Positions 44,225 to 55,518 of a stretch of DNA of 64,000 nucleotides are shown in pieces; position 1 is the first letter of the stretch, and every line of letters starts with the position of its first letter. A program made the position numbers and the translations under genes. A model generated the notes under the pieces. The model saw only the letters and a program-made list of their open reading frames with translations. It ran no database searches and had not been told where the DNA came from. Source of the stretch: an uncultured Clostridia bacterium (GTDB lineage Bacteria > Bacillota > Clostridia > TANB77 > CAG-508); contig CALXXE010000008.1 of the NCBI GenBank assembly GCA_944392605.1, forward strand, positions 32,881 through 96,880, in the 5' to 3' direction.

Positions 44225-47200
44225 CTACTTGAAACTCATTGTTCCATTTTTATATATTTGAAAATTATTAGTATACATTTTAAATATTTCTAATTTTTCC
44301 TCTGATGTTTGTCCTGGAATATTATTTATATATTGATATAATTTCTTTTGCTCGGCATCAGTCAATTTGTATTGCTTTCCTAAAATTAAAAGCTTTTGAT
44401 TATATGTTATATCCATGTTATTTACATAGTTATAAACCTTTTTCTTTTTACTATTAGTAACTGTTTTTCCTTCTAAAGTTCCATCGTCTTTTTTATCACT
44501 TTCAAATTTCTGTTGTTTATACTTTAAATATTCATTTATATTTATATTGCTTTCTTGCAAAACATTTGCATAAAATTCATCAGACTTACCAACAGTATTT
44601 GTATAAATAGAGCTTTTAGATTTCAAAGGTATATCTGTTTCTTCTAGTATCTTTATTTTTTCTTCTGATTTTTCTACTCCAGTTATTCTTCCCAAGTATT
44701 TAAAATAATCAGAGCCTTTTCCTCCTTCTTCTTCTATACTAGTTACTGTATTGTATAGTGAACTTGTCTCAATTTCTACTTTCTTTTTATTTGCATAGTC
44801 AACTTTATTCTTTTCATTTGCATATTCATATATTTTACTTACTGCTTCTGTCTTTTGTTCATTATTCATATCTTTATATTCTTTTGAACTTGTCAAACCT
44901 TTTAGTAGTTCATATGAATTTTTACCATATTGTTTTTTATATTCCGCATATTCTTCTGATGTCATTCGATACTTTTCTCCATTTAAAGTAAAATCTTTAT
45001 TTATACTTGTATTTGGCAATACTGATTTTTCTCCAGTTTCTTCATACAAATCTGATATAGCATTGTCAACATTAGTACTTTTTAAATCTTTCTCTGTCCA
45101 TGGGAATGTAGTTTGTTGTAAAGCTCTATAAAGTGGATTGCTGTCTCTTTTTAATGTATTTCCCCATACATCAGTTTTAGCTGGCAATAATTGACTTGCA
45201 AATGGTATTTTATTTAATATTTGCTTGCCTGTACTATCTACGGCTTTTGCAAATGCATTCTTCTTAGTAGATGTTGTGCTTCTTTCTGTGTCATCAACTA
45301 TTTTGGCTATTTGTCCTCCTAATGTAGGGAAAAATTGATTTATGTAAGACTCCCCTGCATTAATTGCTAAGTTTTGAAACACTTGTGTATCTCCTTGAGA
45401 AAAACTTTTAATTGTATTTGCTAAGCCTGACAACATAGACATTTCTATCATAGGGTTCATTGCACTGGACATTGCATCTATTCCGTTTGATACCCTATCT
45501 AATATATCCTCTGTTGTTTGTTCCTCATCTGCATTTTTTATATTGTAGTTTAATTCTGCTCCTATAAATAAAGGTATGGCTGTTGGAGCTAACCAATCTA
45601 GTGAATATGATTTATCTCCAATTGTTATAGAAAATGGTTGATTTCCTCTATCTTCTTGATAATACTGATTTTTCTGGTCATCATCATCACCACTAGCTGA
45701 TAATATTCCAGCTTGTGCTAACGCATATCCCACTGTTGCTATTCCTGTCCCAGTTAAACCTTTTGCAAGATTATCTATATATTGATTAGCTGTAATCTTT
45801 CCATTTTTTAAATTCACTACGTCTAGTGTAAAAGATTTTATTAAACCTAATGGACTATATGAAGCCCCTGTTTTCGCTACATTTATAGGTGTTTTCTTAA
45901 AAGGTATTACAGCTCCTGTTATTAATCTAGTTGCTGTATTCTTTTTTTCAAACTGGGCAATCATTGATGCCATTGCACTCTGTTGATGAAATGTGGCTTC
46001 TTGAGCCTGTTCAATAGCATACTTTCTTGCTTTTTCCAACTGTATATCCGCTTCTCTTGTTCCTGCTGTTAAGTCTGCTTCTGTTAGTTTATTAGCAGTC
46101 ATATAATCAGCTAATGATTTTTGGTATGCTCTTTTTAATCCGAAAACATCTTCTACTTCTAAAGCTTTACTATTTAAGTTGTACAATTTTCCTAATGTGT
46201 TTTCTAACAAGTTGCTTTTGAATGTTCTTTGATATTGTTGAATTAGGTTTCTTGTATCAAATTTGCTTTCATTATTTAACCTAGACATCACGTTATCTAC
46301 ATCAGCTTTAGCAAATTTTCTTGTTTCTCTGCTAGCTGGCTTTAAAGTTTTTGTTCTTTTATCTATCATTCCTGTCTTTTGTGCAACTGCTTCAAGTCCA
46401 CCTGCCACCTTATTTTTTACAGTTTGTACACTTGCCATTGATAAGTTTCCTAAAATATTTCTAATATGTGTTTTAGGATTTCCTAACATAGAAAAGTACC
46501 TCCAACTATCTATTTTTTCAATAGTAGTTTTCGGTACTTGATTAGCTAATTCTTTTGCAACTTCATCTATATTGCTTTCTAGATTTTCTTTACTAGAATT
46601 TGTTATCTTTTCTATCATATCTGTAGTTAATTCAAACTTTTTGCCTTTTCCTTTTGTTCTTTTGTCTATGTCATTATTCATTCTATCAATTACTTTTTGT
46701 AAATAAACTGCTTGTCCTTGTGGTGTTTGTCTATTTACTAAGCTCATTGCTTGAACTGCTTGTCCTAATTGTGTCCCCGCTAATGCAACATTTTGTATGC
46801 TATCTTGTAATTTTTCTTTATCTCCTATTTTTGAATAATATTCAATTAATCTTTCTCCAGTTGCTATATCTGCTGCTGTTATTCTATCACCGTTTTTTAC
46901 TTTAGTTGCTAATGCAATTGCTTCATTATCTGCTCCATTTCTCTCAATTCTACCATCGGCTATTTCTAATTGTCTTTCATTGCTATCTGGTACATAAGTA
47001 TCTGTACCCATTAATTCCTTCGCTATTGCTTTTGCCTCTGGAGAAGTATTGGAGCTTTGCATAATTGATTTATAATGCTTTCTTACTTTTCCACCTTCTG
47101 ATACTGGTAAACTCATTGTAGTTACTTGTTCGTTGTCTTGATATAATACATTATAAGAATCTACTTTTTTATTATTTATAGTCTCTTTAGTTGGCAATCT

Positions 47201-50200
47201 TAACTCTTGAACTGTCTTTCCTTCACCTCTTTGCCCTATTTGATTATTTAAAAATTCTTGCCAAGCACCTTCGGATTTTGTTGAGTGTTTTATATTAAAA
47301 TTTCTATCTTTAGGAAGTCTATATAATGTGTCGCTTATTAAAAAGTTCGTGTTTTTTCCTTTGTTTTCTACAAAACCATTTTTTTTATACCAATTTATTA
47401 ATTTATTTTTTGTATTATATTCACTCGTTGGCGTTAAAGTTATTATCTTATTGTTTTTGTCAGCATAAGCAATTATGTCACTAAGAATATTTTGACCAAT
47501 TCCCTTATTCCTTAAATTTTCTTTTACTACTAAATTGTTAATACTTATTGTATTATCCTTATTTTCAAATATATTCAGCTGGTCCGTTTGTGTCTTATAC
47601 TTCTTTTTTATATTCTCTATTGAATCAGCTTCTGTTCCTTTTAATCCATTCCATATTTGCTCGTCATTATCTCGTAAAGTCGTTTTATTAATTTGTTCCA
47701 TATTTTCTTGATTAATTTCATTACTATTACCATCCTTTTTAGGATATTTAAACATATTGTCTTTTATTCTGTCAATAGTTCCTCTTTTTTTCATATAAGC
47801 GTCATAATCCCTATGTTTAGGGTTAGCTTTTGAACTTTCGGGAGCAACATTTCGTACATTTCTACCATTATATTTTTCATCTATAAATCTTTTACTAACA
47901 TCTTCCGCTTCTATTTCGCCAAGATTTTCATAATATACTTTTTTACTTAATTTTGATGTAATGCCTGTTTCAAATCCTTCTTTAGTTTGTATTACGTGTT
48001 GAATTTCGTGTATTATAGATTTTTCAAGTTTTTCATTGTTTCCTATTAAATTATTACTTAATGTTATAGTATTGCTATTTCTATTATAATTACCACTAAT
48101 TCCTTTAGACTCTTTAAATTCTACTTTTATCTCACTTAATTCTGGATACATGGTAAATAAAGTATTATGATTTAAGATGTTTCCTAATTTGTTAGAAGAA
48201 TTTTTCTTTATATTATCTTTAATTGACATTCCTTTATCAGATATTTCAAATTTCCAGTCACCATTTTTGTCTTGAAACCAACCAGTATCTTGTCTTATGT
48301 CTTCATTATTTATTCCTGCTCTTTGCATTTGTTTAGCTCTATTAAGTCCTTGTTCTATTGTCATATATGTTGCTGGTTCTTGCTTTATAGCATTATTTAA
48401 TCCTTTTTGCCCCACAAAGGAATATCTAGTTTGATTAGTTTCTCCTTGATATGTTTGTCTATAAGCATTCTCAAATTTGTTTCTTATATCTTCCCAATAT
48501 ACTTTCTCTATCTTGTTGCCTGTTATTTTATTTACTTTATCAACTACCCAATCATATATTCTTTCAAATACTGTTGGTTTCTCTGTACTTAATGAATTTA
48601 CAAAGTCTTGGTCTCCTAATTTTTGAGCTAAGGTATCTGCAACTTCTTCATCATCTACTAGGCTTTTGAAATTTTCACTATTAGGGTCATATACTTGTGA
48701 ATATGTATTTTCTAATGATTGTCTAGCTTCTGTATATCCTTGCATTATTTTATTTCTATCCAATATTAGACTCTTTAATTCATCAAATTCTTTCGTTCCC
48801 GCTAAATCGTGCGTTAACTCGTGAATACTTATTTGTTGCATTGTGTCCTGTGTATTTCCATTAGGATTAAATATAACTTCTCTTGTAGTATTTCCACTTT
48901 CATCTGTAGATGTTCTCCATATAGCATTTTCATTATTATTGTTAAAATATGATGCATCAAACCTTCCTGAAATACCTCTATTAGATAATACTTGATTTAC
49001 TGTTTTTATTGTTTCATTGTTTGTGTCTAAATTATAAGCTCTTGCACTATCTTCAAAATTCAAATTTGATGTGTCTATATTATTTTGATTTTGTTGTTGA
49101 AATATGCTATTTGTCTGAGTACTCTCATTGTTATATGCATTATTTTGTGTATTTGTTGTTCCTTCGGTTTTTACTTGGTCTACATTATCTACTGATAAAT
49201 TTTCATCTTTTATTATTTTTTCAGCTTTATTTACTAATTCTTTTGTATTAGAATCTATATTTTCATCATTTTGTATCTCTTTATATGTATTTCCACCTAG
49301 TCCCAATAAATTAAGAACAATAGTCGTTAAGACTGTATCTCTACTTGTTGTTCCTAAATCATTCAACCATTGTTCTCCTGTAATATCTTTATTGTTTACT
49401 AATTTATCTATTACATATCCTGCTTGATTTTCTAGGTTTTCTTCTAATGCTTCACCACCGATTTCATATACTTTTGACGCTATTCTTCGTCCCATATCAC
49501 TTGATACCTTTGACTTTATGGTATTCTTTGCTATATCATCTAAGGATCCACCACCTAAGAAGTTACCTCCTGTTATTTTTTCAATTCCATAACTTGAAGT
49601 ACCCTTTAAAATACCTGTTAAAAGTGCTTGTCCTTTATTATCTTGATTTTCATTTAGAGTGTCTAAATAACTATCACTACCTACATTTACTGCTTGAACT
49701 ACATTTCCTGTTCCTGGTGCCATTGCATTTGCTAATATTGAAGGTATCATTTGTCCTATTGTTCCTGAAATATTTGATGCCGTCTGTACAACACCATTAT
49801 CTATTTGAGAAGTAGTATTTTGATATTCATTCGTTATTATTTTAGCTGCATCTACTATATTTTTTTTAGAAGGAGCATTAGAAATTTGAGGACCCATATC
49901 CTGTACGGCAGCTGCTGTTTTTATTGTTGAATTTAAAGCTTCTGCTGGTATTCCCTTTAATACGTGCCCTACAGACGACCAATAATTTCCTTCTTGAATA
50001 TCTGAATTTATTTTTTGAGCTTCTTCTTGACTTTCTTGTTGCTTTATGTATTCATTAACTTTTAAAATTAATTTAGATTGTTCATCTTTATCTTTTACTA
50101 ATCCTTTTATTCTGATTGCTCTTTCTCCAGCATTGTCTATAGATGCCAGATTTTTCACAATCTCGTCACTAAAAGTTTGATTATTATTACTTGATGTGCT

Positions 50201-50507
50201 ATTAAGTATATTTTGAGTTTCATTCTTATTCTGTTCCTTAATTCTTCTACTTAATATGTCATTTCCGATTGAAATTAGTATTAGCCATATTATTATCAGC
50301 TTTATTTTGAACTTGTCCCCATATATCAGTATTATTATTTTTATTAAAATATTTTTCTCGTGTATTAGTTCCATAGTACATATCGTCAATAACACTGTTT
50401 ATAACTTCATTTGACTCTACTTCTTTTCCTTGTCTTTCGGCAACATATTGTTTAAATCCATCTAAATATTTCTTTTTTTCCTCATCAGATAAATCGTTGA
50501 AATTCAA
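44225..50507 (-). CDS. Giant polyvalent ejection-type virion protein with a CGG +1 recoding site
   Basis: With one base skipped this is 2,093 residues. It begins MNFNDLSDEEKKKYLDGFKQ. Recognisable parts are a glycine/alanine-rich hydrophobic region (about residues 130-330), a zinc-peptidase-like HELTHDLAG near residue 561, a second HEIQHVIQTKEG near 832, and a GNAT-like segment (VVKENLRNKGIGQNILSDII) near 1010. A long helical part follows, with a hydrophobic stretch LAKGLTGTGIATVGYALAQA near 1580. Such multi-domain proteins travel in the capsid and enter the host with the DNA. The zero frame ends after about 82 codons at CGG-AAA-TGA. Confidence 0.82.
50265..50267 (-). other. CGG +1 recoding site in the giant virion protein
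   Basis: Sequence AAT TTC AAT CGG AAA TGA. Skipping C gives N-F-N-G-N-D-I-L-S-R-R-I-K-E-Q and opens the 2,000-codon frame. That large frame has no ribosome-binding site or good start near its beginning, while the 50507 start has AATCAAGGGAGGC-type context, so the upstream portion is needed for translation. Confidence 0.87.
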
Positions 50508-50510
50508 TTC

Positions 50511-51329
50511 CTAGCCTCCCTTAAAAATTCCCAAAACACTCTTAGGAACATTTATTATTTCTTGCAAGTAATCGTATGCCTTTGCATAAGCATCTTCATA
50601 TTCGCTACTTCCTGATACACTTAAATTGCCACTTTTCTTTGAGCTACTACCCGAGCTAGATTTTTTTTTTGAAAGATTGAACTGTTGTTGCCATTGACTA
50701 TCTGTTACTGCATCTCTTTGTTGTTGATAATCAAATTCTTTTTGTCTCCATTGGTTTTCTATTTCATTTTGTCTTACTTGCTCATCAAATGATTTTTGCC
50801 ATTGCTGGTCTGAAATCCTATCTCTTTCTTGTTGATATAAGTATTGCTCTCTATTTTGTCTTAATTCATAATTTTGTGTTAGCAATTGTAACCTTTGAGA
50901 ATATAAATCTAAAGCTGCTTGAGCTTGCTGAACACTTCCGTTTTGCCTAGCTTGTGTTATCTTAAAGTCGTAGTCTGCTTTTAACTCATTTGCGTTATTT
51001 AATGTATCTGTAACACTTTTTTGATATGTATTATATAAAGCTGTTCTTGTACTTTCTGCATATCCGCTATTTGCTAAACCTTGTTGTGCTAATTGTTCCA
51101 TACCAGCACCATATTGATTAGCTTGCTTCTGCCAACTGCTATATAAACCTGATGTTGTTTTTTGTGTTTCTTTATCTAACTTTTCTTTTTCTCTATTTAA
51201 TTCATCTACTTGCATTTGTGTTTGTTGATTTATTAAATCTGTTTGTTTTTGCTCTTGCTGATTTAACAAATTATTTTGTTGATTAACTAAAGTATCTAAA
51301 TCTTCATATCCTGTTGCCAATAAATTCAC
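50511..51329 (-). CDS. Coiled-coil virion (ejection-type) protein
   Basis: A 272-residue protein rich in glutamine and asparagine, with long coiled coils (LVNQQNNLLNQQEQKQTDLI, QMQVDELNREKEKLDKETQK) and repeats of QWQKSFDEQ / QWRQKEFDYQQQRD. It lies between the tail and giant ejection-protein genes, where P22-like phages encode small ejection proteins. The function is inferred from position. Confidence 0.55.
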   Translation of the reverse strand: MNLLATGYEDLDTLVNQQNNLLNQQEQKQTDLINQQTQMQVDELNREKEKLDKETQKTTSGLYSSWQKQANQYGAGMEQLAQQGLANSGYAESTRTALYNTYQKSVTDTLNNANELKADYDFKITQARQNGSVQQAQAALDLYSQRLQLLTQNYELRQNREQYLYQQERDRISDQQWQKSFDEQVRQNEIENQWRQKEFDYQQQRDAVTDSQWQQQFNLSKKKSSSGSSSKKSGNLSVSGSSEYEDAYAKAYDYLQEIINVPKSVLGIFKGG

Positions 51330-51758
51330 CTACTTTCTAATTATGAAACTTAATAAACTATCTTTCGGTACATCAAATTTAAATCTTATCGTACTACTAT
51401 TTCCTGTTCCTCTTTCTACATAATGTTCATTTATTATTAAAAATTGTCCTTCAAATAATACATCTAAATTACTTGTATTTACTTTATATGTAGACGGAAT
51501 AGTATAGTCTTCATCTTCTTTTATTTCAGCAAGAGTTTTTACATCATACTTATATGTTTTTAATATTTTCTTTGTTACTTCTTCGTTTGCTTCGTCTGTT
51601 TGTTTTTCAATTTCTGGTATTAACGTATTATTTATATATTGTTTTAAATCGTCCCCTGTTTGGTCGAATTTTTTCTTTAATTCATCTGCTCCGATTGCTG
51701 GAGTATCTGGTAAACTCTGTATATTATTTGTAACTACTTCACAATTAGTTAAGTCCAT
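51330..51758 (-). CDS. Small phage tail/fibre protein
   Basis: A 142-residue protein with a helical N-terminal half and a C-terminal motif NLDVLFEGQFLIINEHYVER that is shared with the end of the collagen-like fibre ([18 protein letters not shown]). The shared beta cap suggests a common trimerisation or receptor-tip module. Confidence 0.55.
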   Translation of the reverse strand: MDLTNCEVVTNNIQSLPDTPAIGADELKKKFDQTGDDLKQYINNTLIPEIEKQTDEANEEVTKKILKTYKYDVKTLAEIKEDEDYTIPSTYKVNTSNLDVLFEGQFLIINEHYVERGTGNSSTIRFKFDVPKDSLLSFIIRK

Positions 51759-51767
51759 AACTTCCTC

Positions 51768-53591
51768 CTACTTCTTTACATATCCCCCTACAAAAGCTTC
51801 TATTACTGCACTATATAAACCAAATGGCTTATCTTTTTCATCAGAATAGAATTTTAGAGATATTTCATTTATTTTTTTCTCTTTTATTTTGTATATTAAA
51901 TATGATTTATTAGATGTTATAAAACTAAAATTACTAAAATCTATATTTAAAAAAGAAAAACCAGTTGCTGATTTTTCTGTTGCATACCTATATTCATCTG
52001 ATTTATCTGTCTTTCTTGCTACTTTTATTATTCCATTTGGAATTGTTTTAATTTTAGCAAGTCCTCCTCTTTTATTTGTTGTTTTTAATTGATTATTATA
52101 TCCAAAGTTATCCATTGGTGTTGTCCAATAACTATTTATCGCATTATCGTTATCGTTAGTTCCATCTAAAATAAAAATAGCACCGTCTTTAGTCCCAATA
52201 TAAAGTTCATCGTTATATTCCTTTAAAATATTAGGAGCTACATTAGATATATTCCAATAAAACCACTCATATTCAAAACTGTTTAAATTTGCGTATTTTT
52301 GTCTACTATCTGCTAAAAATACTTTTCCATTTACTAAGATTAATAAATATCCTTTATACTCTGTTAATGTTGCATTTTCATAATCATTTTCATTTATCAT
52401 TTTAGCATCTACTAAACTACTTCTATGTGCTACTATTTGTTTACTATTTAAATTATCTGTTGCTAGTCCTTCTAAACCATATCTGCTAAGATAGACTATA
52501 TCATCTCCAAAATTTCCACTTGTGGATAAACAACCAAGTTCTACGTTACCTTGACTTGAAGGATAATACCTTCCTTGATTTTCATCTAAAGCTGGAGTAT
52601 GATAAAATACATTGGCATTATTCTGGTCTAAATTTTTAAACACCCATAAAACATTATTACCTACTACCATACTTGTTATAGATGCATCATCTGAACCGTC
52701 TTCATAATAATTTAAATCTGATATATATTGAGGGTTATTTAATTCACTGTGAAAAATTGCATTTGGGTAATCTGGGTTTCCTGTATAGAATAATCTATTG
52801 TCAAATTGCAATACTTTATCGCATTTGTTTATTCTATCTGCATATCCTTCTACAGTTTTTGAAAATGTTACAACCACATTATCATATCCACTTAAGTTTG
52901 GTTCGCTTGGAGCTTCATTAAATGTTATTATTCCTTTTATTCTATCTACAGTAAAATCTGTGTCTTCTTGTAATTCTACATCATTTACTATAGCTTCCAC
53001 TTCTGCTGTATCTATTTGTTGAGCATCTAAATAAAATTGTGTTGACTCTCCGTCTCCTAAAAACGTATTTTTTCTTTTTGGAGTTAAAACATTTACATCT
53101 TGTAATGTTTCTCCCCCGCCAATATTCCCAGCTTTTCTACTAATTGTCGTTGTTGGAATAAATGGTTCGTCTTCTGTTACTTTTTTTAATGTTTCACCAT
53201 TGTATACTAAATATGTTTTTCCATCATTTATATATAACTTGTTTTCAACTATATTAAAACTAACATTTCTGGTGTCGTTCATATCTTCATATAGTTTTTT
53301 CAAATTTTCTTCATCTGGGGTGTTAGGAAAATTACTCCACTCATATAATTCTATTCCGCTATGAATTATAGCTTTTACAGAATTATATATGTATATTCCG
53401 TTTATCTTACTTCCTATTTGTGCTATTTTTCTATATCCAGGTCTTGTTTCTATACAAGTTCCTTCTGTATCTTTATAATTTTTCCAGACATTTAAGGCAT
53501 CTGGACTTCTTGTTATATCAACTAGACTTGGTTCATTTAAAAAATCTACACCTTTAAAATCTGCATATGTTCTTTTTATTCCAGTTGCCAT
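51768..53591 (-). CDS. Phage tail / DNA-stabilisation protein (P22 gp10-like)
   Basis: A 607-residue beta-rich protein. Repeated segments (NIVENKLYINDGKTYLVYNG, VGNNVLWVFKNLDQNNANVF, YKGYLLILVNGKVFLADSR, YNDELYIGTKDGAIFILDGT) look like propeller blades. This layout and its place after the connector gene match the DNA-stabilisation protein that plugs the P22 portal. The call is from architecture and synteny. Confidence 0.65.
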   Translation of the reverse strand: MATGIKRTYADFKGVDFLNEPSLVDITRSPDALNVWKNYKDTEGTCIETRPGYRKIAQIGSKINGIYIYNSVKAIIHSGIELYEWSNFPNTPDEENLKKLYEDMNDTRNVSFNIVENKLYINDGKTYLVYNGETLKKVTEDEPFIPTTTISRKAGNIGGGETLQDVNVLTPKRKNTFLGDGESTQFYLDAQQIDTAEVEAIVNDVELQEDTDFTVDRIKGIITFNEAPSEPNLSGYDNVVVTFSKTVEGYADRINKCDKVLQFDNRLFYTGNPDYPNAIFHSELNNPQYISDLNYYEDGSDDASITSMVVGNNVLWVFKNLDQNNANVFYHTPALDENQGRYYPSSQGNVELGCLSTSGNFGDDIVYLSRYGLEGLATDNLNSKQIVAHRSSLVDAKMINENDYENATLTEYKGYLLILVNGKVFLADSRQKYANLNSFEYEWFYWNISNVAPNILKEYNDELYIGTKDGAIFILDGTNDNDNAINSYWTTPMDNFGYNNQLKTTNKRGGLAKIKTIPNGIIKVARKTDKSDEYRYATEKSATGFSFLNIDFSNFSFITSNKSYLIYKIKEKKINEISLKFYSDEKDKPFGLYSAVIEAFVGGYVKK

Positions 53592-53603
53592 TATATATTC
53601 CTC

Positions 53604-54191
53604 CTAAATATCAATATCTGGCTCTTTTAACGTAACAGAAGGTATTATTCTTCTTGTGTCTAGTAATTGTAATTTTCTTTGATATTCTGTTGCAAAAGCT
53701 GTATAGTCTGCACTAGGGTCTACTTTTAAAATATCATCTGCTACTTTGTATGGCAAAAATGCTTGTGCGTCCGTATCTAATTCAAGATAAAAATCATCTT
53801 CTGTTTCTTCTGTTATGTCTTGCGGATATTTATAATATTCTAAAACTGTATTTCCTGGTGTATTGTCATTTATGAAAATTTTATTATTAAGCAAATAATA
53901 ATCTGCATTAATTTGTTTATTATTACTATCTTGAACAAATATGTTTTTTATCTGATATAAATCTGCTGGTAAACTATAAGATGTGTATTTATCTTCTTTG
54001 TTCTCATCTGCTATTTCACTATATATTTTAGTTGCTAATATTTTCTTTATTTGTGCTAATTCCTTATATGCTGAATCATACAAAAAAGGCAATCTTCTTG
54101 CTATATCTTCATCTTCTGTATATGTTTGCATATTTGGTGCATATTCTTCAATAAGTGCCAATGTTATTTTCTTACTTTCTCCATATGTCAT
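53604..54191 (-). CDS. Head-to-tail connector protein
   Basis: A 195-residue protein starting ESKKITLALIEEYAPNMQTY, helical at first, then YTSYSLPADLYQIKNIFVQD. It resembles the connector/tail-tube adaptor (gp4- or gp6-like) that follows the coat gene in short-tailed phages. No catalytic motif. Confidence 0.65.
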   Translation of the reverse strand: MTYGESKKITLALIEEYAPNMQTYTEDEDIARRLPFLYDSAYKELAQIKKILATKIYSEIADENKEDKYTSYSLPADLYQIKNIFVQDSNNKQINADYYLLNNKIFINDNTPGNTVLEYYKYPQDITEETEDDFYLELDTDAQAFLPYKVADDILKVDPSADYTAFATEYQRKLQLLDTRRIIPSVTLKEPDIDI

Positions 54192-54275
54192 AATTTTTTC
54201 CTCCCAAGTTTGATAGAGTCGAACTATCTAAAACCTTTTAACTTGATGTATGAGGAGATAAATTCTCCTCTTTAA

Positions 54276-54629
54276 CTATGGTAATTCTACAACTTGAACT
54301 TTTAAGCTTGTATCGTCTTCTGATTTTAAGACAACTTTTCCTTTGTTATCTCCAGAAACATTTTCAAATTTTCCTGATTCAATAACAATTCCTACAGACT
54401 TACCATTTGTAACACTTACTTCTAAATCTTCTGTTCCTTGTAAAGAATCTCCTTTTACTATTGTAGCTTTCTTAACTGCTGAACCAGTATTACTAATTAT
54501 TAATAGTATTTTTCCACAAGATCTATTTGAATAATCAATTGTGTTTCCAGCAATTTTTATTACAACGGCATCTTCCATCTCAACCGCTACATTTCTTTCT
54601 TCTAATACTGTATTTGTTACACTATCCAT
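54276..54629 (-). CDS. Capsid decoration-like protein
   Basis: A 117-residue all-beta-looking protein (IKIAGNTIDYSNRSCGKILL ... KGKVVLKSEDDTSLKVQVVE) encoded just after the coat protein. Position and size fit a head-decoration protein. A hairpin of AGAGGAG/CTCCTCT type near 54250-54270 may end or attenuate the capsid transcript. Confidence 0.5.
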   Translation of the reverse strand: MDSVTNTVLEERNVAVEMEDAVVIKIAGNTIDYSNRSCGKILLIISNTGSAVKKATIVKGDSLQGTEDLEVSVTNGKSVGIVIESGKFENVSGDNKGKVVLKSEDDTSLKVQVVELP

Positions 54630-54678
54630 TTATAATTCCTCCTATATAAATTTTATAGAGGCTTTTCAGCCTCTACTA

Positions 54679-55497
54679 TTATTGATGACATCTTAAAACA
54701 GCACATTCTTTTGGTCTTACCATCTTACCACCATATGTATTTAAACCTTTAATAGCTTCAGAGAACCTACTTTCTGGCTCGTATGGTTTTAATTTATCAA
54801 TACCATTGCAATATGCAAATGCTTTAGATGTTTTTAAGATGATATAATCATCTGTTCCATCATTGTAAGCATTGTTTGTCATTTTAATCTTAGCATTATT
54901 ATATAAACCTAAAACACCTTTGGCTATTAAACCATCATTATTTGTTTTTAAGTCTATTAATCTATTTTGGAATAACATATAGAACCATGGTGTTAAATAC
55001 ATCGTTACATCATCTTTTGTACTAACCCCATTATTCCATAATGCAACAAATAAATCATCTACAGCCTTTTTAGCAGATGCTTCATCTGTTATTTGTTTTG
55101 ATGCAGTTTTTATTCCTGCATTTTTAGCCATTTGTGTAGCGCAAAATATATCTTCCGCTTCTGCTAATGCTCTTGTTGTTTCTGTAGATAAAGCTTCCAT
55201 TATTCCATCTTGTGCTTGTGCTTTATCAATATCATCTATTCCATAATTGAAGTAATCATATTGGTCGATATCTAAATAAGCACTTGTCTCTCCAACATCT
55301 TCTGCTGGGTCTATATCCTTCCCAGGTTTATATTTTTTAATTGTTGGTCTAGCTATATTTTGGATTTTTACTCTTTTACCTTCTCCAGCTTCCCCTTCAA
55401 ATTTAAAATCACAATCTTGCTTGAATACTGTGAATTTTGGTAATTCGTGTTGTATGTATTTGCTCCATACAGTTGGTTTAAAGTTTGCATAACTCAT
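54679..55497 (-). CDS. Major capsid (coat) protein
   Basis: A 272-residue protein beginning SYANFKPTVWSKYIQHELPK, with FEGEAGEGKRVKIQNIARP and IDDIDKAQAQDG, typical of coat proteins with the HK97 fold in Gram-positive podoviruses. It lies directly after the scaffold gene. Confidence 0.85.
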   Translation of the reverse strand: MSYANFKPTVWSKYIQHELPKFTVFKQDCDFKFEGEAGEGKRVKIQNIARPTIKKYKPGKDIDPAEDVGETSAYLDIDQYDYFNYGIDDIDKAQAQDGIMEALSTETTRALAEAEDIFCATQMAKNAGIKTASKQITDEASAKKAVDDLFVALWNNGVSTKDDVTMYLTPWFYMLFQNRLIDLKTNNDGLIAKGVLGLYNNAKIKMTNNAYNDGTDDYIILKTSKAFAYCNGIDKLKPYEPESRFSEAIKGLNTYGGKMVRPKECAVLRCHQ

Positions 55498-55518
55498 ATT
55501 AAATCTCTCCTTTTACTT

